DNA from: DATLYH01 sp035575035
Lineage (GTDB): Bacteria > Planctomycetota > Planctomycetia > Gemmatales > Gemmataceae
Length of the DNA stretch: 42,696 bases
Direction of reading: 5' to 3'
Assembly: GCA_035575035.1 (NCBI GenBank)
Contig: DATLYH010000300.1
Location: 1 to 42,696 of the forward strand
Part shown: in pieces, positions 33,805 to 41,594 of the stretch
How the letters are laid out: every line of letters begins with the position of its first letter
Numbering within the stretch: position 1 is the stretch's first letter
Translations under genes and position numbers: made by a program
Notes under the pieces: model-generated
Database searches by the model: none
What the model saw: the letters and a program-made list of their open reading frames with translations, nothing else
What the model was told of the DNA's origin: nothing

Positions 33805-36120
33805 ATGAAGCGACTCCGTTCCTCCGTTCGGTTCTTGCTTTTGCTCGTCTTCTCGGTGCTCGCTGTGTCGCTGTGGTTGGTTCCCTTAGCAACGGCCGCC
33901 GATTGGTCCCACTGGCGCGGGCCATTGCAAAACGGCGTCTCCTATGAGAAGGATCTTCCCGACCGCTGGTCGCCCGAGGGGGAGAACCTGATCTGGAAGA
34001 TGCCCTACGGCGGCCGCTCCACCCCCATTGTGCAGCATGGCCGGGTCTACATCATCAATCACACCGGCGAGGGGGTCACCGAACAGGAACGGGTCATGTG
34101 CTTCGACGCGGAGACCGGCAAGGTCCTGTGGGAGCACAAGTTCAACGTCTTCTTCACCGACATCGTCAGCGATCGCGTCGGCTGGACCAATCCGGTCGGC
34201 GACCCGGAGACTGGCAACGTCTATGTCCACGGCGTGCAAGGACTCCTCTTCTGCTTCGACCGGGACGGCAAGGTGATCTGGTCGCGCTCACTGACCGAGG
34301 AGTTCGGCCGGATCAGCGGCTACGGCGGCCGGATCACCAGTCCCATCATCGACGGCGACCTGCTGCTCCTGGGCATGATTAATGCCAGCTGGGGCGAGCA
34401 GGCGGCCGGCGGCAACCGCTTCGTCGCCTTCAACAAGCGCACCGGGGCCGTCGTCTGGTGGAGCAGTACCGGCCATCGCGTCAAGGATACGTATTACTCC
34501 TGCCCGGTGGTGGCGGTCATCAACGGCGAGCGGCTGCTGATCTCGGGGGGCGGCGACGGCGGCGTCCACGCCTTCCGGGTCCGCACCGGCGAGAAGGTCT
34601 GGAGCTACATCTTCGGCGAAGGGGCGGTCAATTGTTCCCCCGTGGTGGACGGCAACCTGGTTTACATCGGCCACGGCGAGGGCAACCCGGAAGGCGGCCA
34701 GCAGGGCAAGGTCATCTGCCTCGACGCTTCCCAGGTCAAGGACGGCAAGCCGAAGCTGGTCTGGGAGCGGGCTGGTATTAAATTCAAGTTCGCCTCGCCG
34801 ATCCTTCATGAAGGGCAGCTCATCATGTGCGACGAGTTCGCCCGCATGTATTGTTTCGACGCCAAGACCGGCAACCGCCTTTGGTTCCGCGACTACGGCC
34901 GCAACGCCAAGGGCTCGCCCGTCTGGGCCGACGGCAAGATTTACGTCGGCCAGGTCAACGGCTCCTTCTCCATCCTCCAACCGGAGGGGAAATCGTGCAA
35001 GGTGCTCCATACCCAGCGCTTCATCAGCCGGACCGGCAAGGTCGATGTTGAGGTCAACGGCAGCCCGGCAGTCGCCAACGGCAAGATCTACTTCCTGACC
35101 AGTGAGGACCTCTACTGCATCGGCAAGAAGGGGGCAGCCGTGTCGTCCGCTCCGCTGCCGTCGCGCCCGCAGGAGGAAGCGGCCGACCCGAAGGCGAAGC
35201 CGGCGTGGCTGCAAGTGGTGCCGGCCGACGTGATGCTGCAACCGGGCGAAAGCGCAACGTTCCAGGCATATCTCTACGATGCCAAGGGCCGGCTCTTGCG
35301 CGAGACCAAGGCCCAGTGGTCGGCGGCGCCAGCCCTGCCGCCGCAGCCGCCGCCCGGCGTACCCGCCAAGCCGCAGACCGGCCCGATGCCGCCGCCCCTG
35401 CAAGGTGAGATCGGCGCCAACGGCACGCTGACGGTGAGCAAGACGGTGCCGGCGCAGTTCGGCCGGGTGGTGGCCAAGGCCGACGGGCTGGAAGCCTATG
35501 CCCGGGTGCGGGTGGTGCCGCGGCTGCCTTACGAGCAGGACTTCGAGAAGGTGCCTGAGGGGCGAACGCCTCCCGGGTGGGTGAATGCCCAGGGCAAATT
35601 CGCCGTCCAGCAGAAGGGGGACAGCAAGGTCCTGGTCAAACTAGCGACCAATCCCAGCCCGCTGGTAGCCCGGGCCAACGCCTATATCGCCGCCCCGACC
35701 TTGACGGATTACACCATCCAGGCCGATGTCATGGGCGGCAAGAAGGGCAGCGACATGCCCGATGTTGGCATCGTGGCCAATCGTTATCACCTGGTGCTCT
35801 GGGGCAACACCCAGCAGCTCCGGCTGACCTCCTGGGACGCCCTGCCCCGCGTGGACCGGACCATCGCCTTCGCCTGGAAGCCGGACGTCTGGTACACGAT
35901 GAAGCTGACGGTCGAGGTGCAAGGCAACAAGGCGGTCGCGCGCGGCAAGGTCTGGGAACGCGGCCAGCCGGAGCCGAAGAATTGGACGGTCGAATTCGAG
36001 GACCCGATCGGCAACCGCGAGGGGAGCCCGGCCCTGTACGGCAACGCCACCGGCATCCTGGAGAACGAACCGGGGACAGAGATTTATTACGATAATGTGA
36101 AGGTGATTTCCAATAAGTAG
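33805..36120 (+). CDS. Secreted PQQ-like beta-propeller protein 3 with C-terminal jelly-roll domain
   Basis: This 771-aa protein has a signal peptide (FLLLLVFSVLAVSLWLVPLA, cut before ADWSHWRGP). An eight-bladed-type propeller runs to about 445 (MCFDAETGKVLWEHK, LFCFDRDGKVIWSRS, HAFRVRTGEKVWSY, YCFDAKTGNRLWFRD). Then comes a Pro-rich Ig-like stretch (VVPADVMLQPGESATFQAYL, about 468-575) and a C-terminal concanavalin/jelly-roll-like domain (LPYEQDFEKVPEGRTPPGW to IYYDNVKVISN). The last type often binds carbohydrate. AGGAGAG lies 6-7 bases before the ATG. It is larger than its neighbours through the added C-terminal domains; a polysaccharide-related role is only inference. Confidence 0.9.
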   Translation: MKRLRSSVRFLLLLVFSVLAVSLWLVPLATAADWSHWRGPLQNGVSYEKDLPDRWSPEGENLIWKMPYGGRSTPIVQHGRVYIINHTGEGVTEQERVMCFDAETGKVLWEHKFNVFFTDIVSDRVGWTNPVGDPETGNVYVHGVQGLLFCFDRDGKVIWSRSLTEEFGRISGYGGRITSPIIDGDLLLLGMINASWGEQAAGGNRFVAFNKRTGAVVWWSSTGHRVKDTYYSCPVVAVINGERLLISGGGDGGVHAFRVRTGEKVWSYIFGEGAVNCSPVVDGNLVYIGHGEGNPEGGQQGKVICLDASQVKDGKPKLVWERAGIKFKFASPILHEGQLIMCDEFARMYCFDAKTGNRLWFRDYGRNAKGSPVWADGKIYVGQVNGSFSILQPEGKSCKVLHTQRFISRTGKVDVEVNGSPAVANGKIYFLTSEDLYCIGKKGAAVSSAPLPSRPQEEAADPKAKPAWLQVVPADVMLQPGESATFQAYLYDAKGRLLRETKAQWSAAPALPPQPPPGVPAKPQTGPMPPPLQGEIGANGTLTVSKTVPAQFGRVVAKADGLEAYARVRVVPRLPYEQDFEKVPEGRTPPGWVNAQGKFAVQQKGDSKVLVKLATNPSPLVARANAYIAAPTLTDYTIQADVMGGKKGSDMPDVGIVANRYHLVLWGNTQQLRLTSWDALPRVDRTIAFAWKPDVWYTMKLTVEVQGNKAVARGKVWERGQPEPKNWTVEFEDPIGNREGSPALYGNATGILENEPGTEIYYDNVKVISNK

Positions 36121-36143
36121 TTAGGCGAAGCGTGGGAGGCCGT

Positions 36144-36512
36144 ATGGCGGAAGACGATTGCCCTTGGGACAGCCTGGACAAGTTCCGCGAGATGCTGGCC
36201 TGGGCTCGGACCTGCGAGTACCGGCGGCGGTTCGGAGCTGAGTCGCAGCTGTTCCTGCGATCCATCCGGCAGGACGCTGTCCCGTATGTGTTTGACTACT
36301 ACGAGGGCCAGCCGTTCAACCCGGACGAGGTGGAGCTAGTAGAAGAGCCGATGGACGTGGCGCGCTGCTGGGTGGGCGACCACAACATCGTCACCGGCGA
36401 GTGGTACTGGGAAAGCACCTCCCCGCCGCCGCGGTCCCGGCGGTGGGTTTGCGGACCGCGGTTCACCGTCTGCGAGGCGTGCTATGCCAAGTACATCGTC
36501 GGGAGCGCCTAA
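36144..36512 (+). CDS. Hypothetical protein with C-terminal Cys pair
   Basis: This 122-aa soluble protein begins MAEDDCPWDSLDKFREMLAW. It is rich in Trp, Tyr and acidic residues and ends VCGPRFTVCEACYAKYIVG, with a CxxC pair that could bind a metal. I do not recognise the family. GGGAGG lies 4 bases before the ATG at 36144; a GTG at 36132 is an alternative. It follows beta-propeller gene 3 by 23 bases. Confidence 0.65.
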   Translation: MAEDDCPWDSLDKFREMLAWARTCEYRRRFGAESQLFLRSIRQDAVPYVFDYYEGQPFNPDEVELVEEPMDVARCWVGDHNIVTGEWYWESTSPPPRSRRWVCGPRFTVCEACYAKYIVGSA

Positions 36513-36556
36513 CAACTAGCAGAGCGTTGGTAGCTTTCGCCTCAGAGGGACGTGAG

Positions 36557-36655
36557 ATGATCCAACGAGCAGCAACAACCCTCGCGCAGCTGTACGAGGC
36601 GGACGAGACGGCTTGGCTCGAAGCGATGGCCGAGCTTGGTACACGGTCAAAATGA
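36557..36655 (+). pseudogene. DUF29 gene remnant, N-terminal part
   Basis: A 32-codon frame, MIQRAATTLAQLYEADETAW then LEAMAELGTRSK, has the start of a DUF29 protein (family pattern LYExDxxxWLxxxAELLR) and then stops. DUF29 proteins are normally about 145-160 aa. GAGGGACGTGAG precedes the ATG. Its stop overlaps the next ATG (36652) by four bases. A second DUF29 remnant with a near-identical start lies at 37276. Confidence 0.6.
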
Positions 36656-36954
36656 ACCCGCGAGTGTTCCTCGACGTCGATCCACGAACACTACGTGTAC
36701 CCGGCTCGCGGCGGTCGGGAGCCGATCCCGTGAAGCTCCAGCGACAGATCGCCCAATTCGGCAGTTCGACCCAGGGAATGCCACCGCTGGAAGTCAGTCG
36801 CGGCACCGATGAGGAGTTAGTTATCAACAACGGGGTCACGCGGGCGACGCGGATCGCCAAGTTGTCACCCGGAGCGACTGTCCGTGTCGGGGTCATCGAC
36901 GATCTGCCGATAGCTGTGGGATCGTTTCCGTCCATAGGAGATTTGATACCATGA
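36652..36954 (+). CDS. Small ParB/Srx-like domain protein
   Basis: This 100-aa protein reads MNPRVFLDVDPRTLRVPGSR, PPLEVSRGTDEELVINNGVT, RATRIAKLSPGATVRVGVID. The run 'positions to check - partner index - x-nG-xTRaxa' resembles the ParB N-terminal/sulfiredoxin-like fold, where G-H/x-T-R binds nucleotide or phosphate. There is no helix-turn-helix, so it is not a full partition protein. The ATG at 36652 is used because the upstream frame belongs to the DUF29 remnant. Four-base ATGA overlaps join it to the gene on each side. The role is unknown; a small toxin-like or regulatory module is possible. Confidence 0.7.
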   Translation: MNPRVFLDVDPRTLRVPGSRRSGADPVKLQRQIAQFGSSTQGMPPLEVSRGTDEELVINNGVTRATRIAKLSPGATVRVGVIDDLPIAVGSFPSIGDLIP

Positions 36955-37199
36955 ACGTCTCCGTAGCCGAAGAATTGATCGAGGCCATGTCCGAGTTGCG
37001 ATTGCTGTTTCCGGACTGGCGCATGGGTCAACTCGTTGCCAATTTGGTGACAGCCGCGGGTGGTACGGATGACCGTGCGATTTGGGATGTGGAAGACGAG
37101 CAACTCCTCGCGGCCGCTCGCCGTCTCATCGAGCGCAATCGCGGCCGCGGGACGGTCCGCACCGAACCAGGTACTGTGCCTAACCGCGGCGACAGTTAG
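36951..37199 (+). CDS. Small helical protein coupled to the ParB-like gene
   Basis: This 82-aa protein opens MNVSVAEELIEAMSELRLLF, then PDWRMGQLVANLVTAAGGTD, AIWDVEDEQLLAAARRLIER. It is highly helical and acidic. I recognise a family of small proteins of this pattern (SELRxxFPDWRxGQLVxNL) in planctomycetes and cyanobacteria, without a known role. Its ATG overlaps the ParB-like stop, implying a two-protein unit of roughly equal dosage. The C-terminal 20 residues look disordered. Confidence 0.7.
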   Translation: MNVSVAEELIEAMSELRLLFPDWRMGQLVANLVTAAGGTDDRAIWDVEDEQLLAAARRLIERNRGRGTVRTEPGTVPNRGDS

Positions 37200-37275
37200 C
37201 TGATTCCAGGGGTTAAGCTCCCTCAACCGCCGCGGCAGGCGAGCTAGGTCGTCAAGCCAATGAAGGGGACATGAG

Positions 37276-37371
37276 ATGATCCAACGAGTTGCAACGACCC
37301 TTGCGTCTTGCCCCGCCGCGTGCCCGTACACGCTGGAGCAACTGCTGTCGCCGGAGTTCCTGACTGAGTAG
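37276..37371 (+). pseudogene. DUF29 gene remnant with internal deletion
   Basis: A 31-codon frame begins MIQRVATTLAS, like the remnant at 36557, and then jumps to CPAACPYTLEQLLSPEFLTE, which matches the DUF29 C-terminus (CPWTLEQxLDxxFWPE). About 110 residues of the middle are missing. The 42 bases around its start (37264-37305) match 36545-36586 at 35 of 42 positions. It therefore looks like a deleted DUF29 copy rather than a gene. Confidence 0.6.
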
Positions 37372-37401
37372 GGATTAACACTTAACGAAGGAAACCTAGC
37401 C

Positions 37402-39060
37402 ATGCTCTGCTGCCCCCATCTCCGTCGCGGGCTCTCGGTGCTGGCCACCCTGGTGGTGTCCGGCGCGGTGCTGGCGGTCATCATCTGGTCGGGCCGGCCG
37501 GGCGATGCCGGCGCTCAGGCGGACCAGGCCAAGGCCGAGGGTGCCCGCTCCTGGCCGATGTTCGGCGGCACGCTTAGCCGTAACCTCGTTAACACCATCG
37601 ACCGCAATATCCCCAGCGAGTTCAGTGTTGAGGAAGGCAACTACAAGAATATCAAGTGGGCTGTGGACCTTGGCTCGAAAGCCTACGGCGGCCCGGTCAT
37701 CGCCGGCGGCAAGATCTTCATCGGCACCAATAACAATAACCCGCGGAACCCCAAGATCACCGGGGACAAGGGCATTATCATGTGCTTCCGCGAGTCGGAC
37801 GGCAAATTCCTCTGGCAGGCGGTCCACGACAAGCTGCCGGCCGGCCGGGTCAATGATTGGCCCGAGGAGGGGATCTGCTCGACACCGTTCGTGGAGGGCA
37901 ACCGGCTCTATTACGTCAGCAATCGCTGCGAGTTGGTCTGTGCCGACACGGAAGGATTCGCTAACGGCAACCAGGGCGTGCAAGATGAGAAATATAAAAG
38001 CGACATCGACGCCGACATTATCTGGCGGCTCGATATGATCCGCGAACTCAATGTTTTCCCTCACAACCTGGCGGTCTGCTCGCCGTTAATCGTCGGCGAC
38101 CTGATCTTCGTGGTCACGGCCAACGGCGTAGATGAGGGGCATATCAATATCCCGCAGCCAAAGGCCCCCAGCTTTATCGCGGTTGATAAGAACACCGGCA
38201 AGGTGCGGTGGACCAGCAACTTGCCGAGTGTCAAGCTGGTCGAAGCCCAGGAGAGTGGCAAGCCGGTAGATATCGAGAAGCTCAAGAACCAGGGCCTGAT
38301 CCTGATGCACGGCCAGTGGTCCAATCCGGTCTATGCCGTGGCCAACGGCCGGCCGCAGATCATCTTCCCAGGCGGCGACGGCTGGCTCTACTCTTTCGAG
38401 CCGCAGACCGGCAAGTTGATCTGGAAATTCGACTGCAATCCCAAGAACTCGTTCTATGTCCTGGGGCCCCGGGCCACGCGCAACGACTTTGTCGCCACAC
38501 CGGTAATTGTGGACAACAAGCTGTATATCGGCGTCGGCCAGGACCCCGAGCACAGTGAAGGGGTCGGCCATCTGTGGTGTATTGATATTACCAAGCAGGG
38601 GGATGTTTCGCCGGTTAACGATAACTTCGACCCCAAGGCGCCGGAGAACAAAAACTCCGCTCTGGTCTGGCACTACGGCGGTTTCGGCGATCCGAAGAAG
38701 ATTGGCCGGCCCTACTACTTCGGCCGGACGATGTCCACCTGTTGCGTCCACGATGGCTTGCTTTATGTGGGCGAACTGGGCGGCTACTTCCACTGCCTCG
38801 ACGCCAAGACCGGCCAGAAGTACTGGGAACATAACATGGAGGCCCCCATCTGGACTTCACCTTACTATGTGGACGGCAAGGTCTACATGGGCAACGACAA
38901 GGGGGTGCTCTATGTCTTCCAGCACGGCAAGGAAAAGAAGATCCTGAACGAGATTCAAATGGAGGGCAACATCCGGGCCACACCGGTGGCGTGCAACGGT
39001 GTGCTCTATGTGATGACCGAGAACGTGACCAAGCTATATGCCATCACCAATAAGAAGTGA
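37402..39060 (+). CDS. Secreted PQQ-like beta-propeller protein 4
   Basis: This 552-aa protein has an N-terminal membrane/signal segment (RRGLSVLATLVVSGAVLAVI). The mature part begins SWPMFGGTLSRNLVN. Blades include GGKIFIGTNNNNPRNPK, NRLYYVSNRCELVCADTEG, GWLYSFEPQTGKLIWKFD, YFHCLDAKTGQKYWEH and GVLYVFQHGKEKKIL. The neighbouring Cys pair in RTMSTCCVHDG (blade near residue 450) recalls vicinal Cys of PQQ dehydrogenases, but the paralogue has AA there, so it is unlikely to be essential. GAAGGAAACCTAGCC precedes the ATG. It is a tandem paralogue of protein 5. Confidence 0.9.
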   Translation: MLCCPHLRRGLSVLATLVVSGAVLAVIIWSGRPGDAGAQADQAKAEGARSWPMFGGTLSRNLVNTIDRNIPSEFSVEEGNYKNIKWAVDLGSKAYGGPVIAGGKIFIGTNNNNPRNPKITGDKGIIMCFRESDGKFLWQAVHDKLPAGRVNDWPEEGICSTPFVEGNRLYYVSNRCELVCADTEGFANGNQGVQDEKYKSDIDADIIWRLDMIRELNVFPHNLAVCSPLIVGDLIFVVTANGVDEGHINIPQPKAPSFIAVDKNTGKVRWTSNLPSVKLVEAQESGKPVDIEKLKNQGLILMHGQWSNPVYAVANGRPQIIFPGGDGWLYSFEPQTGKLIWKFDCNPKNSFYVLGPRATRNDFVATPVIVDNKLYIGVGQDPEHSEGVGHLWCIDITKQGDVSPVNDNFDPKAPENKNSALVWHYGGFGDPKKIGRPYYFGRTMSTCCVHDGLLYVGELGGYFHCLDAKTGQKYWEHNMEAPIWTSPYYVDGKVYMGNDKGVLYVFQHGKEKKILNEIQMEGNIRATPVACNGVLYVMTENVTKLYAITNKK

Positions 39061-39067
39061 GCAATCC

Positions 39068-39180
39068 GGCGAGCGGGGGCGTTAGTTCCCGGTGCGCCAA
39101 CCAACCGGGGGACTGACGCCCCCCGCCAACCGGAGGGCTAACGCCCTCCGCTCGCCCTCGGGGGCTGACGCCCTCCGCTC
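39068..39180. repeat. GC-rich inverted-repeat units between two beta-propeller genes
   Basis: GGCGAGCGGGGGCGTTAG (39068-39085) pairs, with one bulge, with the CTAACGCCCTCCGCTCGCC at 39138-39156. Within the same stretch GGAGGGC (39132-39138) pairs with GCCCTCC (39143-39149) around TAAC. A diverged unit ending GCCCTCCGCTCGCC follows. The element lies 8 bases after the stop of beta-propeller gene 4 and about 30 before the next ATG. It may fold in the transcript; no T-run is present. Confidence 0.75.
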
Positions 39181-39212
39181 GCCCAACCTGTTGTTCCTGG
39201 AGAACGGAAAGA

Positions 39213-40763
39213 ATGAAGCCGAACCTCCGCCTGTTTGCTCTTGTGATAGTCATGATCGCGCCGGTGCTGTGCGGCCTGATCATGGTCCGCGCCGACGACC
39301 AAGCCCCAGCCCGGCCGGCCGGCGACTGGCCGATGTTCGGCGGCACCCCGCAGCGAAACATGGTCAACTTGACCATGAAGAACCCGCCGACCGAGTGGAG
39401 TGTCGAAGAAGGCAAGCGGAAGAACGTCAAGTGGGTGGCCGACCTGGGAAGCATCTCCTACGGCGGCCCGGTCGTGGCGGGCGGCAAGGTCTACGTTGGC
39501 ACCAACAACCGCAATCCCCGTAATCCCCAGATCACCGGGGACAAGGGCATTCTCATGTGCTTCGATGAGAAGACCGGTCGGTTCCTCTGGCAGGCGGTCC
39601 ATGATAAGCTTCCCAACACTGATGAGAATGATTGGCCCGAGCAGGGGATCGCCTCGACTCCTGCGGTGGACGGCAACCGTGTCTATTACGTCAGCAACCG
39701 CTGTGAGTTGGTCTGTGCCGACACGGAGGCTTTTCTTGATGGTAAGAATGACGGCATCCAGGATGAGAAATACAAAGGGCCGACCGATGCCGATATTATC
39801 TGGCGGCTCGACATGATGAAGGAGCTTGGCGTCTTCCCTTGCTTCCTGGCCAACTGCTCGCCCTTGGTCGTTGGCGACTTGGTCTTTGTTGTTACCAGTA
39901 ATGGCATCGATTCCATGCATAAGGTCTTGGCACCGCAAGCACCGAGCTTTATCGCGGTGGACAAGAAGACCGGCGAGCTGAAGTGGAAGAGCAATCTTCC
40001 CGGGGACAGGATCATGGAGGGCCAGTGGGCCAACCCTGCCTATGCCGAGGTGGGCGGCAAGGGGCAGGTGATCTTTCCGGGGGGAGACGGCTGGCTGTAC
40101 TCCTTTGAGGCGGTAACGGGCAAGCTGGTCTGGAAGTTCGATTGCAACCCGAAGAAGTCAGTCTACAAGCCGGGCGGCGGCGGCGACCGCAACTATCTGG
40201 TCGCCACCCCGGTGGTATACGATAACAAGGTGTATATCGGCGTGGGGCAAAATCCAGAGTTCCTTACCGGCGAGGGGCATTTCTGGTGCATTGATATTAC
40301 TAAGACGGGTGATGTCTCGCCGGTCAACGATAACTTCGACCCGCAGGCGCCGGCGAACAAGAACTCCGCCCTGGTCTGGCATTACGGCGGGTCGATCCGG
40401 CCGAAGCCGCCGCGGGGGCGCAGCTACCATTTTGGCCGGACGATCAGCACCGCGGCGGTCCACGACGGCCTAGTCTATGTCACAGATGGCGACGGCTTCT
40501 TGTACTGTTTCGATGCCCGGACCGGGCAGAAATATTGGGAGCATGACTTTCTGGCGGGAGTATGGAGTTCGCCCTGCTGGATCGACGGCAAGGTTTATAT
40601 CGGCACCGACGACGGCACCGTGTACATCTTCGCCGCCGGCAAGCAGAAGAACCTGATCCATAAGATCGACATGGGCGAGATGGTGAAGTCACCCGTGGTG
40701 GCGGCCAACGGCACACTCTATGTGATGACCAGCAAGCAGTTGTTTGCGATTGCAGGTAAGTGA
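39213..40763 (+). CDS. Secreted PQQ-like beta-propeller protein 5
   Basis: This 516-aa protein has signal MKPNLRLFALVIVMIAPVLC then GLIMVRADD, and mature DWPMFGGTPQRNMVN. It matches protein 4 blade for blade: NNRNPRNPQITGDKGILMCF, YYVSNRCELVCADTEAF, GWLYSFEAVTGKLVWKFD, YCFDARTGQKYWEHDF. The two are tandem duplicates separated by an inverted-repeat element. It lacks the Cys pair of protein 4 (AA instead). GGAGAACGGAAAGA lies directly before the ATG. The function is unknown; a secreted scaffold or a PQQ-independent propeller fits best. Confidence 0.9.
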   Translation: MKPNLRLFALVIVMIAPVLCGLIMVRADDQAPARPAGDWPMFGGTPQRNMVNLTMKNPPTEWSVEEGKRKNVKWVADLGSISYGGPVVAGGKVYVGTNNRNPRNPQITGDKGILMCFDEKTGRFLWQAVHDKLPNTDENDWPEQGIASTPAVDGNRVYYVSNRCELVCADTEAFLDGKNDGIQDEKYKGPTDADIIWRLDMMKELGVFPCFLANCSPLVVGDLVFVVTSNGIDSMHKVLAPQAPSFIAVDKKTGELKWKSNLPGDRIMEGQWANPAYAEVGGKGQVIFPGGDGWLYSFEAVTGKLVWKFDCNPKKSVYKPGGGGDRNYLVATPVVYDNKVYIGVGQNPEFLTGEGHFWCIDITKTGDVSPVNDNFDPQAPANKNSALVWHYGGSIRPKPPRGRSYHFGRTISTAAVHDGLVYVTDGDGFLYCFDARTGQKYWEHDFLAGVWSSPCWIDGKVYIGTDDGTVYIFAAGKQKNLIHKIDMGEMVKSPVVAANGTLYVMTSKQLFAIAGK

Positions 40764-40793
40764 ACCCGATCGGCGTGGAATGGTGAAGAAGCG

Positions 40794-41594
40794 ATGGCGG
40801 TAGGAACGACAGATCCCTGGAGTCTGGTGCCGGACCAGCCATACGTTGATCCGAGTGAGCTGGCCGATGCCATCGTGGCGCAAGTACAGCGCGGCGACCT
40901 GGATTTCCGGACGCGCCTGTTGATCCGCGACAGTCTCAATGCTTTGCGGGATTACTGGGGACAGCGGCGGTTGACCGCCTGGTTGGCAGCCACTCCCGTT
41001 CAACCTGAGTTGGAGTCGATCTGGCGCGAAGACCTGGGACGGGTAGGGTTTCCCTTTCTGAGGGACCAGTGCATGGAACCAACCCGGCCCGAGCACATTC
41101 GCCAACTTCTGCGCGACCTGGGTTCCCGGCTGCAACGGCCGGCGCGGTTGGCGCTGGGGGGGTCGGGGGCACTAATCCTGCAAGGGTATCTATTACGCCG
41201 CACGCAAGCTCTGGATGTTGTCGATGAGCTGCCTTCCGAAATTCGTGCGCTGGGCCCCCGGCTGAAGGAACTGGAGCAGCGTTATCGCCTGCAACTCGGA
41301 TACTTTCAGTCCCACTACCTGCCGTCGGGCTGGGAGCAGCGCGTTCATGCACTGGAACCGTTCGGACTGCTCAACGTCTATGCCGTTGACGTTTATGACG
41401 TTTTCCTGAGCAAACTGTGCCGCTCCCGCGAGAAAGACCAGGACGATTTGCGAGTCGTCGCACCGCAGCTTGATAAAGAAACCCTGGTCCGCCGTCTCAA
41501 GGAAACTGCCACCGGTCTTCTATCCCAGCCAGACCTGCGTCAGAAGGCCGAACGCAACTGGTATAGCCTCTATGGAGAAGCCTTACCCTCATGA
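40794..41594 (+). CDS. DUF6036-like nucleotidyltransferase-fold protein
   Basis: This 266-aa protein has an N-terminal region (about 1-115) without a recognised domain. A nucleotidyltransferase-like part reads LALGGSGALILQGYL (about 120-134), then LDVVDELPSEIRAL, and late NVYAVDVYDVFLSKLCRSREKDQDDL, the pattern of DUF6036/AbiEii-like enzymes. The GGS start and Asp pair are present but weakly spaced, so activity is uncertain. Its stop overlaps the next ATG at 41591 by 4 bases, so it is translationally coupled to the adenylate-forming enzyme. No HEPN partner is visible, so a standard toxin-antitoxin pair is not supported. Confidence 0.75.
   Translation: MAVGTTDPWSLVPDQPYVDPSELADAIVAQVQRGDLDFRTRLLIRDSLNALRDYWGQRRLTAWLAATPVQPELESIWREDLGRVGFPFLRDQCMEPTRPEHIRQLLRDLGSRLQRPARLALGGSGALILQGYLLRRTQALDVVDELPSEIRALGPRLKELEQRYRLQLGYFQSHYLPSGWEQRVHALEPFGLLNVYAVDVYDVFLSKLCRSREKDQDDLRVVAPQLDKETLVRRLKETATGLLSQPDLRQKAERNWYSLYGEALPS

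Noticed and set aside
37402..40763. PQQ-dependent alcohol dehydrogenases
   Set aside because: The proteins show propeller blades but not the tryptophan-docking pattern or the conserved calcium/catalytic Asp context, and the Cys pair is missing in one twin.
40794..41594. Toxin-antitoxin (MNT/HEPN or AbiE) system
   Set aside because: No HEPN or AbiEi-like partner is next to it; its coupled neighbour is an adenylate-forming enzyme.
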